The notes: generated from the letters alone by a model not told the origin. A stretch of 64,000 nucleotides of DNA from an uncultured Gardnerella sp. (GCA_947289115.1 CAMYPG010000005.1:1-64000), one strand, 5' to 3'. Shown: positions 17,708-27,940, numbered from the stretch's first letter. A program made the numbers and translations.

Positions 17708-19291
17708 ATGTCTGAATTTGAAAGATACTCATCTGGATCACATATGAGAAAAGCACGTTATGCAAAAAAAGCTAAAAAAGGCGTGTCCTCGTGGGTTATT
17801 TTTATAGTCTTAATTGCCATTATGTCTGTTGTTGCATGGGGTGGATGGCGATTTTTAGATGGAAGATCAATAGTTCCAGAAAGTATTGTTCCGGCATCAA
17901 GCTCAGTTTTAAAAATAGGCTTGCGTACAGCCCCAGCATCCTTAGATATTAGGACTGACGACAGTGATTCACTGCAACAAGCTCTTATTGAAAACGTTTA
18001 TGAAACACTTATTAAACGAGATGGCAATAATGCTTTAAAACCAGGTCTTGCTCAGTCTTGGAGCGTATCTTCCGACGGTTTGAATTATAAGTTTAGGATT
18101 CGTTCAGGCGTGAAGTTTGCAAATGGAGACGTAATGGACTCTGGCTCCGTACTGCAATCACTTCAACAAGGTATTACAAAAAGCTATCCAGGCTATGAAA
18201 AGTTGACGAATATTACAAGCGTATCTAACTCAGGACCTGATATTCTAAACGTTTCATTAAAAATGCCAGATCCATTACTGCTGCGAAGATTAGCAGGTAG
18301 AGCTGGGATTGTATATGACACTCGCGCTTCATTAAACTACGCTTCGGACGCTATGGGAACAGGACCTTTTAAAGTTAACGGTTATAGTAAAGGTTCAGAC
18401 CTTGTTCTTGTGAGAAACGACAAATATTGGGGTACAGCATCTGGCTGCGCTAGCATAACTCTTAAATACTTTAATGACGATACATCTTTAGCAAATGCCA
18501 TGCAGAATGGCGATATTCAAATGGCTGTTCCTCTTGATGGCAATGAAAACAAACGTATGGCGTCAATGCCAAATACTCAACTTGTTGAAGGTCAGAGCAC
18601 TAGAATACGAATGATTGCTTATAACACTGGAATATCGTCTATTTTCTGCGATCAGCACGTTCGTAGAGCAAGCAGTTACGCAATGGATATAAACACTGTT
18701 TTATCGGCTGATCCATTTGGTGGTCAAATTGTGCGCGGACCAATTTCCCCATTGTCGCCAGGATACGAGGATTTAAGCGGAACTTATCCACACGATCCTC
18801 AAAAAGCTCGATCTCTATTCTCATATTTCTCTGCTGCCTACCTTGGTAAAATTACATTCCTCGTACCTCTTGGAATGAGCAATATTGGTAATGCGCTTGG
18901 TTCTCAGTTAAATGCTACCGGCGGTTTCCGTGTGAATGTCGAAGAAGTAGATGAGAACACTATGAAACAGCGAATTCATGATGGTAAATATGACTTAGCA
19001 CTCACATGGATGAATCACACTTTGGATTCTGGAGCGTATGCAGACACAAAGTCTACTTATTTGTTCCAAGATCATGAGTCTCAGAAATATTTTGCCCAAG
19101 CAATGAAATCGACCAATGCAGAAGGATATGAGTCAAATATCAAACAGTATGCTAGAGAGTTGAATAATTACGCTGTTTCGAACTGGATGTATGCGCGAAA
19201 GAGCATTGTGGTAGCTAAATCTAATGTTAGTGGATATCCTACAAACATGACTGATCAGCTTTTGCCATTGCATGATGTAAGCGTAAAGTAA
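17708..19291 (+). CDS. Peptide/oligopeptide-type ABC transporter substrate-binding protein
   Basis: The product is a 527-residue family 5 extracellular solute-binding protein (OppA/DppA-like). Its core shows LKIGLRTAPASLDIRTDDSDSLQQALIENVYETLIKRDG, LKPGLAQSWSVSSDGLNYKFRIRSGVKFANGDVM and MGTGPFKVNGYSKGSDLVLVRNDKYWG, all typical. Instead of a lipoprotein signal it has a basic N-terminus (RKARYAKKAKKG) and one membrane span (about 28-48, WVIFIVLIAIMSVVAWGG). It is therefore probably membrane-anchored by this span. No permease or ATPase genes flank it, so it is an orphan that must share a transporter encoded elsewhere. The upstream in-frame TTG at 17702 would add only two residues. Confidence 0.9.
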   Translation: MSEFERYSSGSHMRKARYAKKAKKGVSSWVIFIVLIAIMSVVAWGGWRFLDGRSIVPESIVPASSSVLKIGLRTAPASLDIRTDDSDSLQQALIENVYETLIKRDGNNALKPGLAQSWSVSSDGLNYKFRIRSGVKFANGDVMDSGSVLQSLQQGITKSYPGYEKLTNITSVSNSGPDILNVSLKMPDPLLLRRLAGRAGIVYDTRASLNYASDAMGTGPFKVNGYSKGSDLVLVRNDKYWGTASGCASITLKYFNDDTSLANAMQNGDIQMAVPLDGNENKRMASMPNTQLVEGQSTRIRMIAYNTGISSIFCDQHVRRASSYAMDINTVLSADPFGGQIVRGPISPLSPGYEDLSGTYPHDPQKARSLFSYFSAAYLGKITFLVPLGMSNIGNALGSQLNATGGFRVNVEEVDENTMKQRIHDGKYDLALTWMNHTLDSGAYADTKSTYLFQDHESQKYFAQAMKSTNAEGYESNIKQYARELNNYAVSNWMYARKSIVVAKSNVSGYPTNMTDQLLPLHDVSVK

Positions 19292-19363
19292 ATCCAAGAT
19301 TATTTCAGGAATATAAGTGCGTGTAGTTTAGGATTAGTCGCAAGCAACCGTTGATTTGAATAA

Positions 19364-19385
19364 TTTTTACAAATATTTGTAAAAA
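19364..19385. promoter_or_regulatory. 22-base perfect palindrome upstream of valS
   Basis: The half-site TTTTTACAAAT is followed at once by its reverse complement. It ends 2 bases before the valS -35 hexamer, a location suited to a repressor or activator. The binding protein is unknown. Confidence 0.6.
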
Positions 19386-19387
19386 TA

Positions 19388-19416
19388 TTGACGTTGTCGC
19401 GCTGAGTTTCTAATAT
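19388..19416 (+). promoter_or_regulatory. valS promoter, apparently leaderless
   Basis: TTGACG (19388-19393) and TAATAT (19411-19416) are separated by exactly 17 bases. The valS ATG begins 8 bases after the -10 hexamer, so transcription should start at or next to the initiation codon; no Shine-Dalgarno is present. Confidence 0.7.
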
Positions 19417-19423
19417 TCAGTTC

Positions 19424-22183
19424 ATGAGCGAACAGGATAATAACACAGTAAAACACGCACATTTAACGCCTCTTCCTAACAAAGTTGGCGTTGATGGTCT
19501 TGAAGACAAATGGCGTAGTAATTGGGAAGAAGCTAAGACTTACGCATTCCATAATTCTCGCGATCGTAAGGCAGTATATTCTATCGATACTCCACCTCCA
19601 ACAGTTAGTGGTCATTTGCATGTTGGTCACGTATTCTCTTACACGCATACTGATGTGATTGCGCGATATAAGCGTATGCAAGGTTTTGACGTTTTCTACC
19701 CAATGGGTTGGGATGATAACGGCTTGCCAACAGAGCGCCGCGTGCAGAATTATTACGGTGTGCGAGTGGATACTTCGTTGAAGTATGACCCTGATTTTAA
19801 GCCGCCTTTTGAAGGCACTGAAGGCAAGAAGATTGAAGCTAAGGATCAGGTTCCTGTAAGCAGACAGAACTTTATTGAGCTTTGTGAACGCCTAACTTCC
19901 CAAGATGAGAAGCTTTTTGAAGCTTTGTGGCGTAGGCTTGGTCTTTCTGTTGATTGGTCGCAAACCTACCATACTATTGGCGAGCAGCCTCGCCGAGTTG
20001 CACAAAAAGCATTCTTGCGCAATCTTGCTCGTGGAGAGGCTTATCAGAAAGACGCTCCAGGCTTGTGGGATGTTACATTCCAGACTGCTGTTGCGCAAGC
20101 AGAGCTTGAAGCGCGCGAGTACCCTGGTTTCTATCATAAGATTGCGTTCCGTTTTGAAGATGGTACGCCAATCTACATTGAAACTACGCGCCCAGAATTG
20201 CTTGCTGCTTGCACATCTTTGATTGCGCACCCAGACGATGAGCGTTACAAGAAGTATTTTGGCAAGGAAGTTTACTCACCGCTGTTTAAGGTGAAGGTTC
20301 CGATTTTGGCGCATCCTGCAGCTCAAATGGACAAGGGTGCTGGCATTGCAATGTGCTGCACTTTTGGTGATGTAACAGACGTTGAGTGGTGGCGCGATTT
20401 GAGTTTGCCAACTCGACCAATCATTCAGCGAAACGGCCGCATTGTAATGACTACTCCTGATTGGATTACGGACGAGTCTGGCCGCGAAATGTTCGAGAAG
20501 ATTGCTGGCAAAACCACGTTCTCTGCTCGCAAGGAAGTTGTTGAAGCTTTGCAAGCAGCTGGAGATATGGAAGGCGAACCAAAGCCAACAAAGCGTATGA
20601 CGAACTTCTACGAAAAGGGCGATAAGCCTTTGGAAATCGTCACTTCTCGCCAGTGGTATTTAAAGAACGGCGGTACGGACGAAAAGCTGAACGCTGAGCT
20701 TATTGAGCGCGGTAAGGAACTTAACTTCCATCCAGACTTTATGCGCGTGCGCTATGAGAATTGGGTTCACGGTTTGAATGGCGACTGGCTTATTTCTCGC
20801 CAGCGCTTCTTCGGCGTGCCATTCCCATTATGGTACCCAGTAAACGAAAATGGGGAAGTAGATTACGAGCATCCTTTGACGCCTAGCGAAGATCGTTTGC
20901 CAATCGACCCAACTATTGATGTTCCAGAAGGCTTTGATGAATCTCAGCGAGACCAGCCAAACGGCTTTACAGCTGAGCAAGACATTATGGACACTTGGGC
21001 TACATCTTCCTTAACTCCACAAATTGTGACTCGTTGGGAAGAGCCAGGTGAGGAAAATCAAGCTTTGTTTAAGGCTACTTTCCCAATGGATTTGCGTCCA
21101 CAAGGCCAGGATATTATTCGTACTTGGCTGTTTAGTACGGTTGATCGTGCGCATCTTGAAAACGGCTGCTTGCCTTGGAAGCACGCTGCGCTTTCTGGCT
21201 GGATTCTTGATCCTGACCATAAGAAGATGTCTAAATCTAAGGGCAACGTGGTTGTGCCAAATAAGCCAATCGAAGAGTTTGGTGCGGATGCTGTGCGTTA
21301 CTGGGCAACTTCTGCAAAACTTGGCTTGGATGCAACTTATGACGAAGGTCAGATGAAGATTGGTCGCCGCTTGGCAATTAAGCTTTTGAACGCTACGAAG
21401 TTTGCGCTCGCAATTGGTCGCGAAAACGAGGAGCATCAGGTTCTTGAGTCTGCCAGCGCGGATTGGGATTTTGCAGACGTTACGGAAGTATTGGATCGCT
21501 CTGTTATGGCAAAGCTTGCATCCGTTATTCGTACCGCAACTGATGCGCTTGAATCTTACGAGCATTCCAAGGCTTTGGAAGCAATCGAAACATTCTTCTG
21601 GGAGTTCTGCGACGATTACATTGAGCTTGCAAAGAATCGTGCTTATGGTACTGCAGAATCAACTGGACGCACTCCAAGTGAAGCTGCTGTGAAGTCTGCT
21701 CGTACAACTCTTGGTCTTGCACTCGACGCTTTGGCTCGCTTGCTTGCTCCTTACTTGCCTTACGCTACTGAAGAAGTGTGGAGCTGGATGCATGACGGCG
21801 AAGGATCCGTGCATCGTGCTAGCTGGCCATGCGCTAAGGCGTATGAGGCTGCTGCAAACGGAGTTTCTGCAGACACTTTGGCTTACGCGGGTGAAGCTTT
21901 GGCTGCTTTGCGCAAGATTAAGTCTGAAGCAAAAGTTTCTATGAAGACTCCTATTTTGCAAGTAACTTTGAACGTAGCAGAAAACGCTTATAAGTCTGTT
22001 GAGGAGACTTTGGATGACGTTGCGGAAGCGGGACGCGTTACTGGAGAAGTAAAGCTTAACGCTGTTAAGTCTGCGGATGCTGGCGATTCTTCTGAATCTG
22101 AATCTGCGGAATCTGAAGCAACTAATGTAAATGTTTCTGTTGCTCAAAGCGAACTCGGTGAAGCTCCTGCAAAAAAGAAGTAG
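19424..22183 (+). CDS. valS: Valine--tRNA ligase
   Basis: ValRS charges tRNA-Val and edits mischarged threonine. The 919-residue class I synthetase has the HIGH-type motif HLHVGH at 64-69 (PPPTVSGHLHVGH), the editing domain in the 200-350 range (IETTRPELLAA, HPDDERY), and KMSKS at 601-605 (KKMSKSKGNVV). GWDDNGLPTERRVQNYYGV is typical of actinobacterial ValRS. A low-complexity acidic/Ser tail (SADAGDSSESESAESEA) closes the protein in place of the long coiled coil of other species. Transcription looks leaderless. Confidence 0.97.
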   Translation: MSEQDNNTVKHAHLTPLPNKVGVDGLEDKWRSNWEEAKTYAFHNSRDRKAVYSIDTPPPTVSGHLHVGHVFSYTHTDVIARYKRMQGFDVFYPMGWDDNGLPTERRVQNYYGVRVDTSLKYDPDFKPPFEGTEGKKIEAKDQVPVSRQNFIELCERLTSQDEKLFEALWRRLGLSVDWSQTYHTIGEQPRRVAQKAFLRNLARGEAYQKDAPGLWDVTFQTAVAQAELEAREYPGFYHKIAFRFEDGTPIYIETTRPELLAACTSLIAHPDDERYKKYFGKEVYSPLFKVKVPILAHPAAQMDKGAGIAMCCTFGDVTDVEWWRDLSLPTRPIIQRNGRIVMTTPDWITDESGREMFEKIAGKTTFSARKEVVEALQAAGDMEGEPKPTKRMTNFYEKGDKPLEIVTSRQWYLKNGGTDEKLNAELIERGKELNFHPDFMRVRYENWVHGLNGDWLISRQRFFGVPFPLWYPVNENGEVDYEHPLTPSEDRLPIDPTIDVPEGFDESQRDQPNGFTAEQDIMDTWATSSLTPQIVTRWEEPGEENQALFKATFPMDLRPQGQDIIRTWLFSTVDRAHLENGCLPWKHAALSGWILDPDHKKMSKSKGNVVVPNKPIEEFGADAVRYWATSAKLGLDATYDEGQMKIGRRLAIKLLNATKFALAIGRENEEHQVLESASADWDFADVTEVLDRSVMAKLASVIRTATDALESYEHSKALEAIETFFWEFCDDYIELAKNRAYGTAESTGRTPSEAAVKSARTTLGLALDALARLLAPYLPYATEEVWSWMHDGEGSVHRASWPCAKAYEAAANGVSADTLAYAGEALAALRKIKSEAKVSMKTPILQVTLNVAENAYKSVEETLDDVAEAGRVTGEVKLNAVKSADAGDSSESESAESEATNVNVSVAQSELGEAPAKKK

Positions 22184-22216
22184 TTGCAAGTAGTCGAAAA
22201 TAATTAGTCGCAAAAC

Positions 22217-22255
22217 AAAAGCGCTGGAAGTCAATCTTCGACTCCAGCGCTTTTT
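22217..22255 (+). terminator. Terminator of valS
   Basis: AAAAGCGCTGGA pairs with TCCAGCGCTTTT, extended inside by GTC/GAC, and is followed by T residues. The A-rich left flank could allow partial function on the other strand. Confidence 0.88.
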
Positions 22256-22303
22256 GTGTATTGTAAATACTAAGCATCGCGCGGTAACGCTAGACTGTAA
22301 ACC

Positions 22304-24100
22304 ATGAATCCAGAAAGCTTAAGTGAATTAATTGAAAAAATTGCTAAAGATTTAGTAGCAAGCGGTAAAGCTGGCAATCTAACAGAAGATTTGATTCCTG
22401 CTGCCGAAAAACTTGCAGTTATGCGACCAAAAGATCGCGCACACGGCGATTGGGCTACAAACGTTGCTATGCAACTCGCTAAAAAAGCTGGTATGAAGCC
22501 TCACGATTTAGCTGAACTTTTTGCCGAGCGTTTGCAAGAAGCAGAAGGTATTGCGCGCGTAGAAGTGGCAGGCCCTGGCTTTATTAACATAACGCTTGAT
22601 TCTGCTTCTGCAGCGGCTGTTGTTGACGAAGTATTAAAACATGGCGCGGATTTTGGCAAAAATACGCATTTAAGCGGCAAAACTTTGAATCTTGAGTTTG
22701 TTTCCGCAAACCCAACTGGTCCAATCCACATTGGTGGAACTCGCTGGGCTGCGGTTGGCGATTCTATGGCTCGAGTCTTGGAAGCGAACGGCGCAAAAGT
22801 TGTGCGCGAATACTACTTCAACGATCATGGTGAGCAAATCAACCGTTTTGCTAAGTCTTTAGTTGCTGCAGCTCATGGCGAAGAAACGCCTGCAGATGGC
22901 TACAAAGGCGCGTATATTAACGAAATCGCGGACGCTGTTATAAAAGAAGCAAATGCGGACGGTGTTGACGTTCTTTCTTTGCCACGAATTGATCTTGGAA
23001 AAGATGAAGAAGGTTTGCCTCTTGGCGAAGGCGATTCCGAGCAGCGCGAAGAGTTCCGCAAGCGCGCAGTTCCAATGATGTTTGCGGAAATTCGCAAGTC
23101 GATGCACGATTTTCGTGTGAAATTCGACGTGTGGTTCCATGAAAACAGCTTGTACGAGGATGGCGAAGTTGAGCGCGCTATTGCAGACTTGCGTTCTCGC
23201 GGAGACATTTTCGAAAAAGATGGCGCGACTTGGTTCGAATCAACTAAGCATGGCGACGACAAGGATCGCGTAATTATTAAGTCCGACGGCAATTACGCCT
23301 ACTTTGCTGCAGATATCGCATACTATCGCAACAAGCGTCACCGCGAACAGAATCCTGCAGACATAGCAATCTACATGCTCGGCGCGGATCATCACGGCTA
23401 TATTGGCAGAATGATGGCAATGTGCGCGGCTTTTGGAGACAATCCTGGCGAAAATATGCAGATTCTTATTGGCCAGATGGTAAATGTTATGAAGGATGGC
23501 AAGCCTGTGCGCATGAGCAAGCGTGCTGGAAACGTTATTACTATTGACGATTTAGTTGATGCAATTGGCGTTGACGCTTCGCGCTACTCACTTGCTCGCA
23601 CAGATTACAACACAAGCGTTGATATCGATTTGGATTTGCTTGCTTCTCACAGCAACGATAATCCTGTGTATTATGTGCAATACGCTCACGCACGCAGCTG
23701 CAATGTGGCTCGTAACGCGGCAGACGCTGGAATTAGTGCAGACGGAGCTGATTTAAGCTTGCTTAATACTGAGGCAGATGGCGAAGTACTTGCTGCTTTG
23801 GCTCAATGGCCTGCAGCTCTTGCACAAGCTGGCGATTTGCGCGCTCCTCACCGCGTTGCGCATTATCTTGAGGATTTGGCAGCAAGCTACCACAAGTGGT
23901 ACAACCTTGAGCGCGTAGTGCCAATGGAGTTGAGCGACCCAGAAAATCGATTGCCAGAGGCAGAGCGTGAAGCTCAGCGCATTGCAAAGTGCCCAGAGCC
24001 AGCACGCGCTGCAGCTCGCTTAAAGCTTAACGATGCTGTGCGTACTGTAATTGCAACTGGTCTTGATTTGCTTGGAGTTTCTGCTCCAGACAAGATGTGA
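22304..24100 (+). CDS. argS: Arginine--tRNA ligase
   Basis: The product is a class I synthetase of 598 residues. It shows the ArgRS N-terminal additional domain (DRAHGDWATNVAMQLAKKAG), the HIGH-like site FVSANPTGPIHIGGTRWAAVGD (H142), the MSKR variant of KMSKS (KPVRMSKRAGNVITIDDLVDAIG) and the DALR anticodon-binding C-terminus (YVQYAHARSCNVARN to AVRTVIATGLDLLGVSAPDKM). A TAGACT -10-like hexamer lies 7 bases before the ATG with no ribosome site, consistent with a leaderless message. It is flanked by its own terminator and by valS upstream. Confidence 0.97.
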   Translation: MNPESLSELIEKIAKDLVASGKAGNLTEDLIPAAEKLAVMRPKDRAHGDWATNVAMQLAKKAGMKPHDLAELFAERLQEAEGIARVEVAGPGFINITLDSASAAAVVDEVLKHGADFGKNTHLSGKTLNLEFVSANPTGPIHIGGTRWAAVGDSMARVLEANGAKVVREYYFNDHGEQINRFAKSLVAAAHGEETPADGYKGAYINEIADAVIKEANADGVDVLSLPRIDLGKDEEGLPLGEGDSEQREEFRKRAVPMMFAEIRKSMHDFRVKFDVWFHENSLYEDGEVERAIADLRSRGDIFEKDGATWFESTKHGDDKDRVIIKSDGNYAYFAADIAYYRNKRHREQNPADIAIYMLGADHHGYIGRMMAMCAAFGDNPGENMQILIGQMVNVMKDGKPVRMSKRAGNVITIDDLVDAIGVDASRYSLARTDYNTSVDIDLDLLASHSNDNPVYYVQYAHARSCNVARNAADAGISADGADLSLLNTEADGEVLAALAQWPAALAQAGDLRAPHRVAHYLEDLAASYHKWYNLERVVPMELSDPENRLPEAEREAQRIAKCPEPARAAARLKLNDAVRTVIATGLDLLGVSAPDKM

Positions 24101-24123
24101 TTTAGCGCATTTGCCCTTTATTT

Positions 24124-24154
24124 AGGACGCTAGCTTTTATGTTAGCGTCCTTTT
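24124..24154 (+). terminator. Terminator of argS
   Basis: Nine-base arms AGGACGCTA and TAGCGTCCT with a ten-base loop, followed by TTTA and further T residues. Confidence 0.85.
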
Positions 24155-24313
24155 ATTTTTACAAAAAGACACGCGCGAAATTGCAAATTTTTTTCGATTA
24201 AGTACATGCGATTTATTAATATACCCCCTAATATTATTTTTCGGTTTCAGTTTTGTTATTCAATGCGTTAAATAATATGCTTAAACAATTTTCACCATAT
24301 AGGAGGTGTAAGC

Positions 24314-25870
24314 ATGAGCGTCACAACACAAAGTGTCAGCACAGACAGTGCCCCGAAAAAAAGGAACTTGACAATTATTGAATCCGCGTACGTGGCGGTC
24401 ATGTTGTTTGGCATGTTCTTTGGCGCTGGAAACCTGATTTTCCCAGTATTCCTTGGTGCTAACGCAGGAAACAATTCTGCGCCTGCGGCAATCGGCTTTA
24501 TTGTTACTGGCGTTGGCTTGCCATTGCTAGGCGTTACTGCTCTTGCAATGAGTCGCGCAAACGGTCTTTTTGAACTTTCAAGCAAAGCTAGCAAAAAATA
24601 CGGCATGTTCTTTACATGCGTTCTTTATTTAACAATCGGCCCGTTCTTTGCAATTCCGCGCTGTGCAACAACTTCATACACTGTTGGCTTGGAACGAATT
24701 ATTCCGCAAGACGGAAATGGGCAATTGTACTTGTTCTTGTTCTCTGTAGTGTTCTTTGCGCTCGCGTTCTTCTTTGCTATGAAACCAAGCGGCATACTCA
24801 CGTGGGTTGGTAAAGTTCTTACGCCAATCTTCCTTGTATTCCTAGCGATTTTGGTATTTACTGCACTATTTTCCCCTATAAGCGGTGCTTCTTCAGATGC
24901 TGCTCCTATGGGAAATTACGTTAATAAGTCATTCTTTACAGGATTCTTAGATGGCTACAACACAATGGATGCTTTAGCTAGCTTGGCATTTGGAATTGTG
25001 GTTGTTAGCACAATTCGCCAGTTTGGTGTAAAAGATCCTAAAGATGTGGCAGTGAATACTGCTCGCTCTGGATTCTTTAGCTGCTTGCTAATGGCTTTGA
25101 TTTACGTTGCAATTGTTGTTGTTGGTGTGCGTAGCCGCGCTCTGTTCCCACCTGCGGAAAATGGTGGCGTAACTTTGGCACAAGTTGCACGTTATCATCT
25201 TGGAAATGCTGGCTTATTCGTGCTTGCTGCAACTGTAACGCTTGCATGCTTAAAGACTGCGGTTGGATTAATCGTAAGCTGCTCGGAAACCTTCTCTAAG
25301 TTATTCCCTAAGGGTCCTAGCTACCGTGTTTGGGCTGTATTGATTACGCTTGTTTCGTTTGGTCTTGCAAACTTTGGATTGAGCGCAATTATCGAATACG
25401 CGGTTCCAGTATTGATGTTCTTGTATCCACTGTCAATCGTATTGATTCTTTTGGCTTTGTGCGGTCGACTTTTTGGAAATTCCAAAGTCGTGTATTCTTG
25501 GACACTTGGTTTTACTGGTGTTGCAGCTGTATTTGACTTTTTGAATAGTTTGCCAACAGGTTTGCGCAATGCATTGCATATGAACGATATGTTGATTGTT
25601 GCTCAAAACTGGTTGCCGTTCTCGGAATTTGGCATGGCTTGGGTTTGCCCTGCTGTTGTTGGATTTGTTGTTGGCTATGTTCGCATGGTTATATGTGACA
25701 ACAAAGGTATGGAAGAAGTGGCTCGTGTAGCTGCTGGCCCAGATCTTGAAGGTAGTGTTGCTAATAGCGATGACTATTCTTCAAGCGATGCTGATTTTGA
25801 CGAGTCGGATGCGTTCGCTGTATCTGCTAAGTCTACTGTTGACGAGCCTAATTTTGGCAATCAATCCTAG
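24314..25870 (+). CDS. brnQ: Branched-chain amino acid transport carrier (LIVCS family)
   Basis: BrnQ proteins import leucine, isoleucine and valine with a cation. The 518-residue product has about 12 membrane spans and the family N-terminus MLFGMFFGAGNLIFPVFLGANAG (about 30-52), then GPFFAIPRCATTSYTVG (about 109-125) and LACLKTAVGLIVSCSETF. It carries a polar, acidic tail of about 40 residues (DDYSSSDADFDESDAF), longer than typical members of about 430-450. A TAGGAGG ribosome site precedes the ATG. It is monocistronic and ends in a terminator. Confidence 0.94.
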   Translation: MSVTTQSVSTDSAPKKRNLTIIESAYVAVMLFGMFFGAGNLIFPVFLGANAGNNSAPAAIGFIVTGVGLPLLGVTALAMSRANGLFELSSKASKKYGMFFTCVLYLTIGPFFAIPRCATTSYTVGLERIIPQDGNGQLYLFLFSVVFFALAFFFAMKPSGILTWVGKVLTPIFLVFLAILVFTALFSPISGASSDAAPMGNYVNKSFFTGFLDGYNTMDALASLAFGIVVVSTIRQFGVKDPKDVAVNTARSGFFSCLLMALIYVAIVVVGVRSRALFPPAENGGVTLAQVARYHLGNAGLFVLAATVTLACLKTAVGLIVSCSETFSKLFPKGPSYRVWAVLITLVSFGLANFGLSAIIEYAVPVLMFLYPLSIVLILLALCGRLFGNSKVVYSWTLGFTGVAAVFDFLNSLPTGLRNALHMNDMLIVAQNWLPFSEFGMAWVCPAVVGFVVGYVRMVICDNKGMEEVARVAAGPDLEGSVANSDDYSSSDADFDESDAFAVSAKSTVDEPNFGNQS

Positions 25871-25913
25871 TGACTAATTCATATTTATTTGTATAGATAG
25901 TTGTAATAATAAA

Positions 25914-25965
25914 TAATCGCCATATTTTGGTGCGTATTTTACGTAACAAGATATGGCGATTTTTT
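25914..25965 (+). terminator. Terminator of brnQ
   Basis: AATCGCCATAT pairs with ATATGGCGATT around a 26-base loop and is followed by a T run. Confidence 0.75.
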
Positions 25966-26162
25966 GATTTTTCTTTTAAGAAAATAATGTTATTTTTAGC
26001 AATAAAACGATATTGTTGAACCACAGTGTAGTGAAGATGTTAGGGCGATTTACGTTTTACGTAATGTTTTATTTTGTAAAAAACAAGAATCAATATTTGT
26101 AATACAAAAATTTTGTTGTACGTAATTATTGCTGGGTATGAGCTAAAGGAGGCTGATTAATT

Positions 26163-26593
26163 ATGGTAGAAGATGGAGAAAATAACGTGAATAATGAAAT
26201 TAAATTATTTGAGGGTAAGCAAGTATGTTCCGCTTGGAATAACGAAAAAGAAGAATGGTATTTTTCGGTAGTGGATGTGGTTGCCGTTTTGACAGATAGT
26301 AAGAATCCTAGAGACTATTGGTATCGTCTAAAAAGCGCATGAGTGAGGAAGAAAAAAGTGAGTTGTCGACATTTTGTCGACAACTGAAACTTGCATCGTC
26401 TGACGGGGAAAAATATGAGACAGACGCCGCTGATATACAAGGAATTTTGCGCATTATTCAATCAATACCATCTCCCAAAGCTGAACCATTCAAAATGTGG
26501 TTAGCGACAGTTGATAAAGAGAGATTTGATGAAGTAATTGATGGGAGTAAGTCTAAGGGACATATTGCAGGTACCTGGAAAACTCTTAGTTAA
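26163..26593 (+). pseudogene. BRO-N domain protein remnant (phage-antirepressor-like)
   Basis: The ATG at 26163 (with AAAGGAGG upstream) reads VNNEIKLFEGKQVCSAWNNEKEEWYFSVVDVVAVLTDSKNPRDYWYRL, the start of a BRO-N domain, and stops at 26340-26342. The rest of the domain continues in another frame from about 26318 (KKRMSEEEKSELSTFCRQL, then YETDAADIQGILRIIQSIPSPKAEPFKMWLA). The C-terminal part usually present in these proteins is absent; the reading ends at 26593. So there is one frameshift plus truncation. BRO-N proteins occur in phages and in chromosomal defence or mobile loci. It opens the AT-rich accessory patch. Confidence 0.75.
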
Positions 26594-26672
26594 AACTTTG
26601 GATTTGATTAATGCAAACTTGATTAAAAGCTATATTAACGCTATAATAAGTATATAAATTAAGGAGGTTTTC

Positions 26673-26891
26673 ATGGATGTGAGAAATAAAATAAAACAAA
26701 TTAGATTACAAAGTCTTCTAAGTCAACAAGACTTTGCTAAGCAGATAAATGTTTCCTTTTGTACAGTTAATAGATGGGAAAATGGCAAAGCTATACCAAA
26801 CTATAAAGCACTATCTGACATAAAAGATTTCTGCAAGAAAAAGGGAATCGCTTTCGATATAGATATCATTCATGCAGAGGAAAATAAATGA
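26673..26891 (+). CDS. Small XRE helix-turn-helix protein, possible controller of the R-M system
   Basis: The 72-residue protein has the HTH core [38 protein letters not shown], which looks complete. It is preceded by AAGGAGG and its stop overlaps the methyltransferase ATG (ATGA at 26888-26891), so the two are translationally coupled. In many type II restriction-modification loci a small HTH 'C protein' controls timing of expression; that role is inferred from position, not proven. Base composition is AT-rich like its neighbours. Confidence 0.75.
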   Translation: MDVRNKIKQIRLQSLLSQQDFAKQINVSFCTVNRWENGKAIPNYKALSDIKDFCKKKGIAFDIDIIHAEENK

Positions 26892-27889
26892 AAGTATTAA
26901 GCCTATTTAGTGGGTGTGGTGGATTAGATTTAGGGTTTGAAAAAGCTGGTTTTGAAATACCAGTAGCTAATGAGTTTGACAAGACTATATGGGATACTTT
27001 CAAGATTAATCATCCGAAAACACATTTAATCGAAGGTGACGTTAGAAAAGTATCAAAAAATGATATCTCTGAATATCTGTCTGGAGACTTGGATGGAATT
27101 ATTGGTGGACCGCCATGCCAATCTTGGTCAGAAGCCGGTTCTTTGAGAGGCATAGATGATGACAGAGGGAAACTTTTCTTTGACTATATTCGTATATTAA
27201 AAGATTTTAAACCTAAATTCTTTTTGGCAGAAAATGTGAGCGGCATGTTAGCCAATAGGCATTCCAGCGCGGTCCAAAATATTCTGAAACTTTTTAATGA
27301 AGCTGGCTATGATGTGAATCTTACGCTTGTTAATGCTAAAAACTATGGAGTTGCACAAGATAGAAAACGTGTGTTCTATATAGGCTTTAGAAAAGATTTA
27401 AATATAAAATTTTCTTTTCCAAAAGGATCTACAGAGGATGATGAAAAGAAACTAACATTAAAAGATGTTATTTGGGATTTGCAAGATACTGCCATTCCAG
27501 CGAGAGAGCGAAATCACCATAATCCAGTTGCTATAAATAACAATGAGTATTTTGTCGGAGCGTTTTCCTCTATATTTATGAGCAGAAATAGAGTTCGTTC
27601 TTGGCATGAACAAGGATTTACAGTGCAAGCTTCTGGAAGACAATGCCAGCTTCATCCTCAGGCTCCCAAGATGATCAAATTTGGGATGAATGACTGCAGG
27701 TTTGTAAAAGGGAAAGAATCTCTATATCGTCGAATGACTATAAGAGAAATAGCCAGAATACAAGGATTTCCAGATAATTTTAAGTTCATATATGATAGCT
27801 TGGATACGGGTTATAAAATGATTGGGAATGCAGTACCAGTAAATTTGGCATTTGAAATAGCTACTGCAATTAAAAAAGTTCTATCATAA
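26888..27889 (+). CDS. DNA (cytosine-5-)-methyltransferase
   Basis: The enzyme transfers a methyl group from S-adenosylmethionine to carbon 5 of cytosine in a DNA site, protecting it from the cognate nuclease. The 333-residue protein has all the main motifs in order: I ([18 protein letters not shown], 4-21), IV (GGPPCQSWS with catalytic Cys, about 74-82), VI (FLAENVSGM), VIII ([11 protein letters not shown]), and IX-X ([23 protein letters not shown]). The target-recognition region ([19 protein letters not shown]) recalls GGCC-type enzymes, but specificity cannot be read reliably. It is coupled to the HTH gene and convergent with a putative nuclease. Confidence 0.95.
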   Translation: MKVLSLFSGCGGLDLGFEKAGFEIPVANEFDKTIWDTFKINHPKTHLIEGDVRKVSKNDISEYLSGDLDGIIGGPPCQSWSEAGSLRGIDDDRGKLFFDYIRILKDFKPKFFLAENVSGMLANRHSSAVQNILKLFNEAGYDVNLTLVNAKNYGVAQDRKRVFYIGFRKDLNIKFSFPKGSTEDDEKKLTLKDVIWDLQDTAIPARERNHHNPVAINNNEYFVGAFSSIFMSRNRVRSWHEQGFTVQASGRQCQLHPQAPKMIKFGMNDCRFVKGKESLYRRMTIREIARIQGFPDNFKFIYDSLDTGYKMIGNAVPVNLAFEIATAIKKVLS

Positions 27890-27892
27890 TTC

Positions 27893-27936
27893 AGATAAGT
27901 GGTGGGAGCTGAGTTTAAAGCTTCCACCACTTATCT
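27893..27936. terminator. Bidirectional terminator between methyltransferase and nuclease
   Basis: AGATAAGTGGTGG pairs perfectly with CCACCACTTATCT around an 18-base loop that itself can partly pair. It lies between the two convergent stop codons. Confidence 0.75.
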
Positions 27937-27940
27937 ATGC

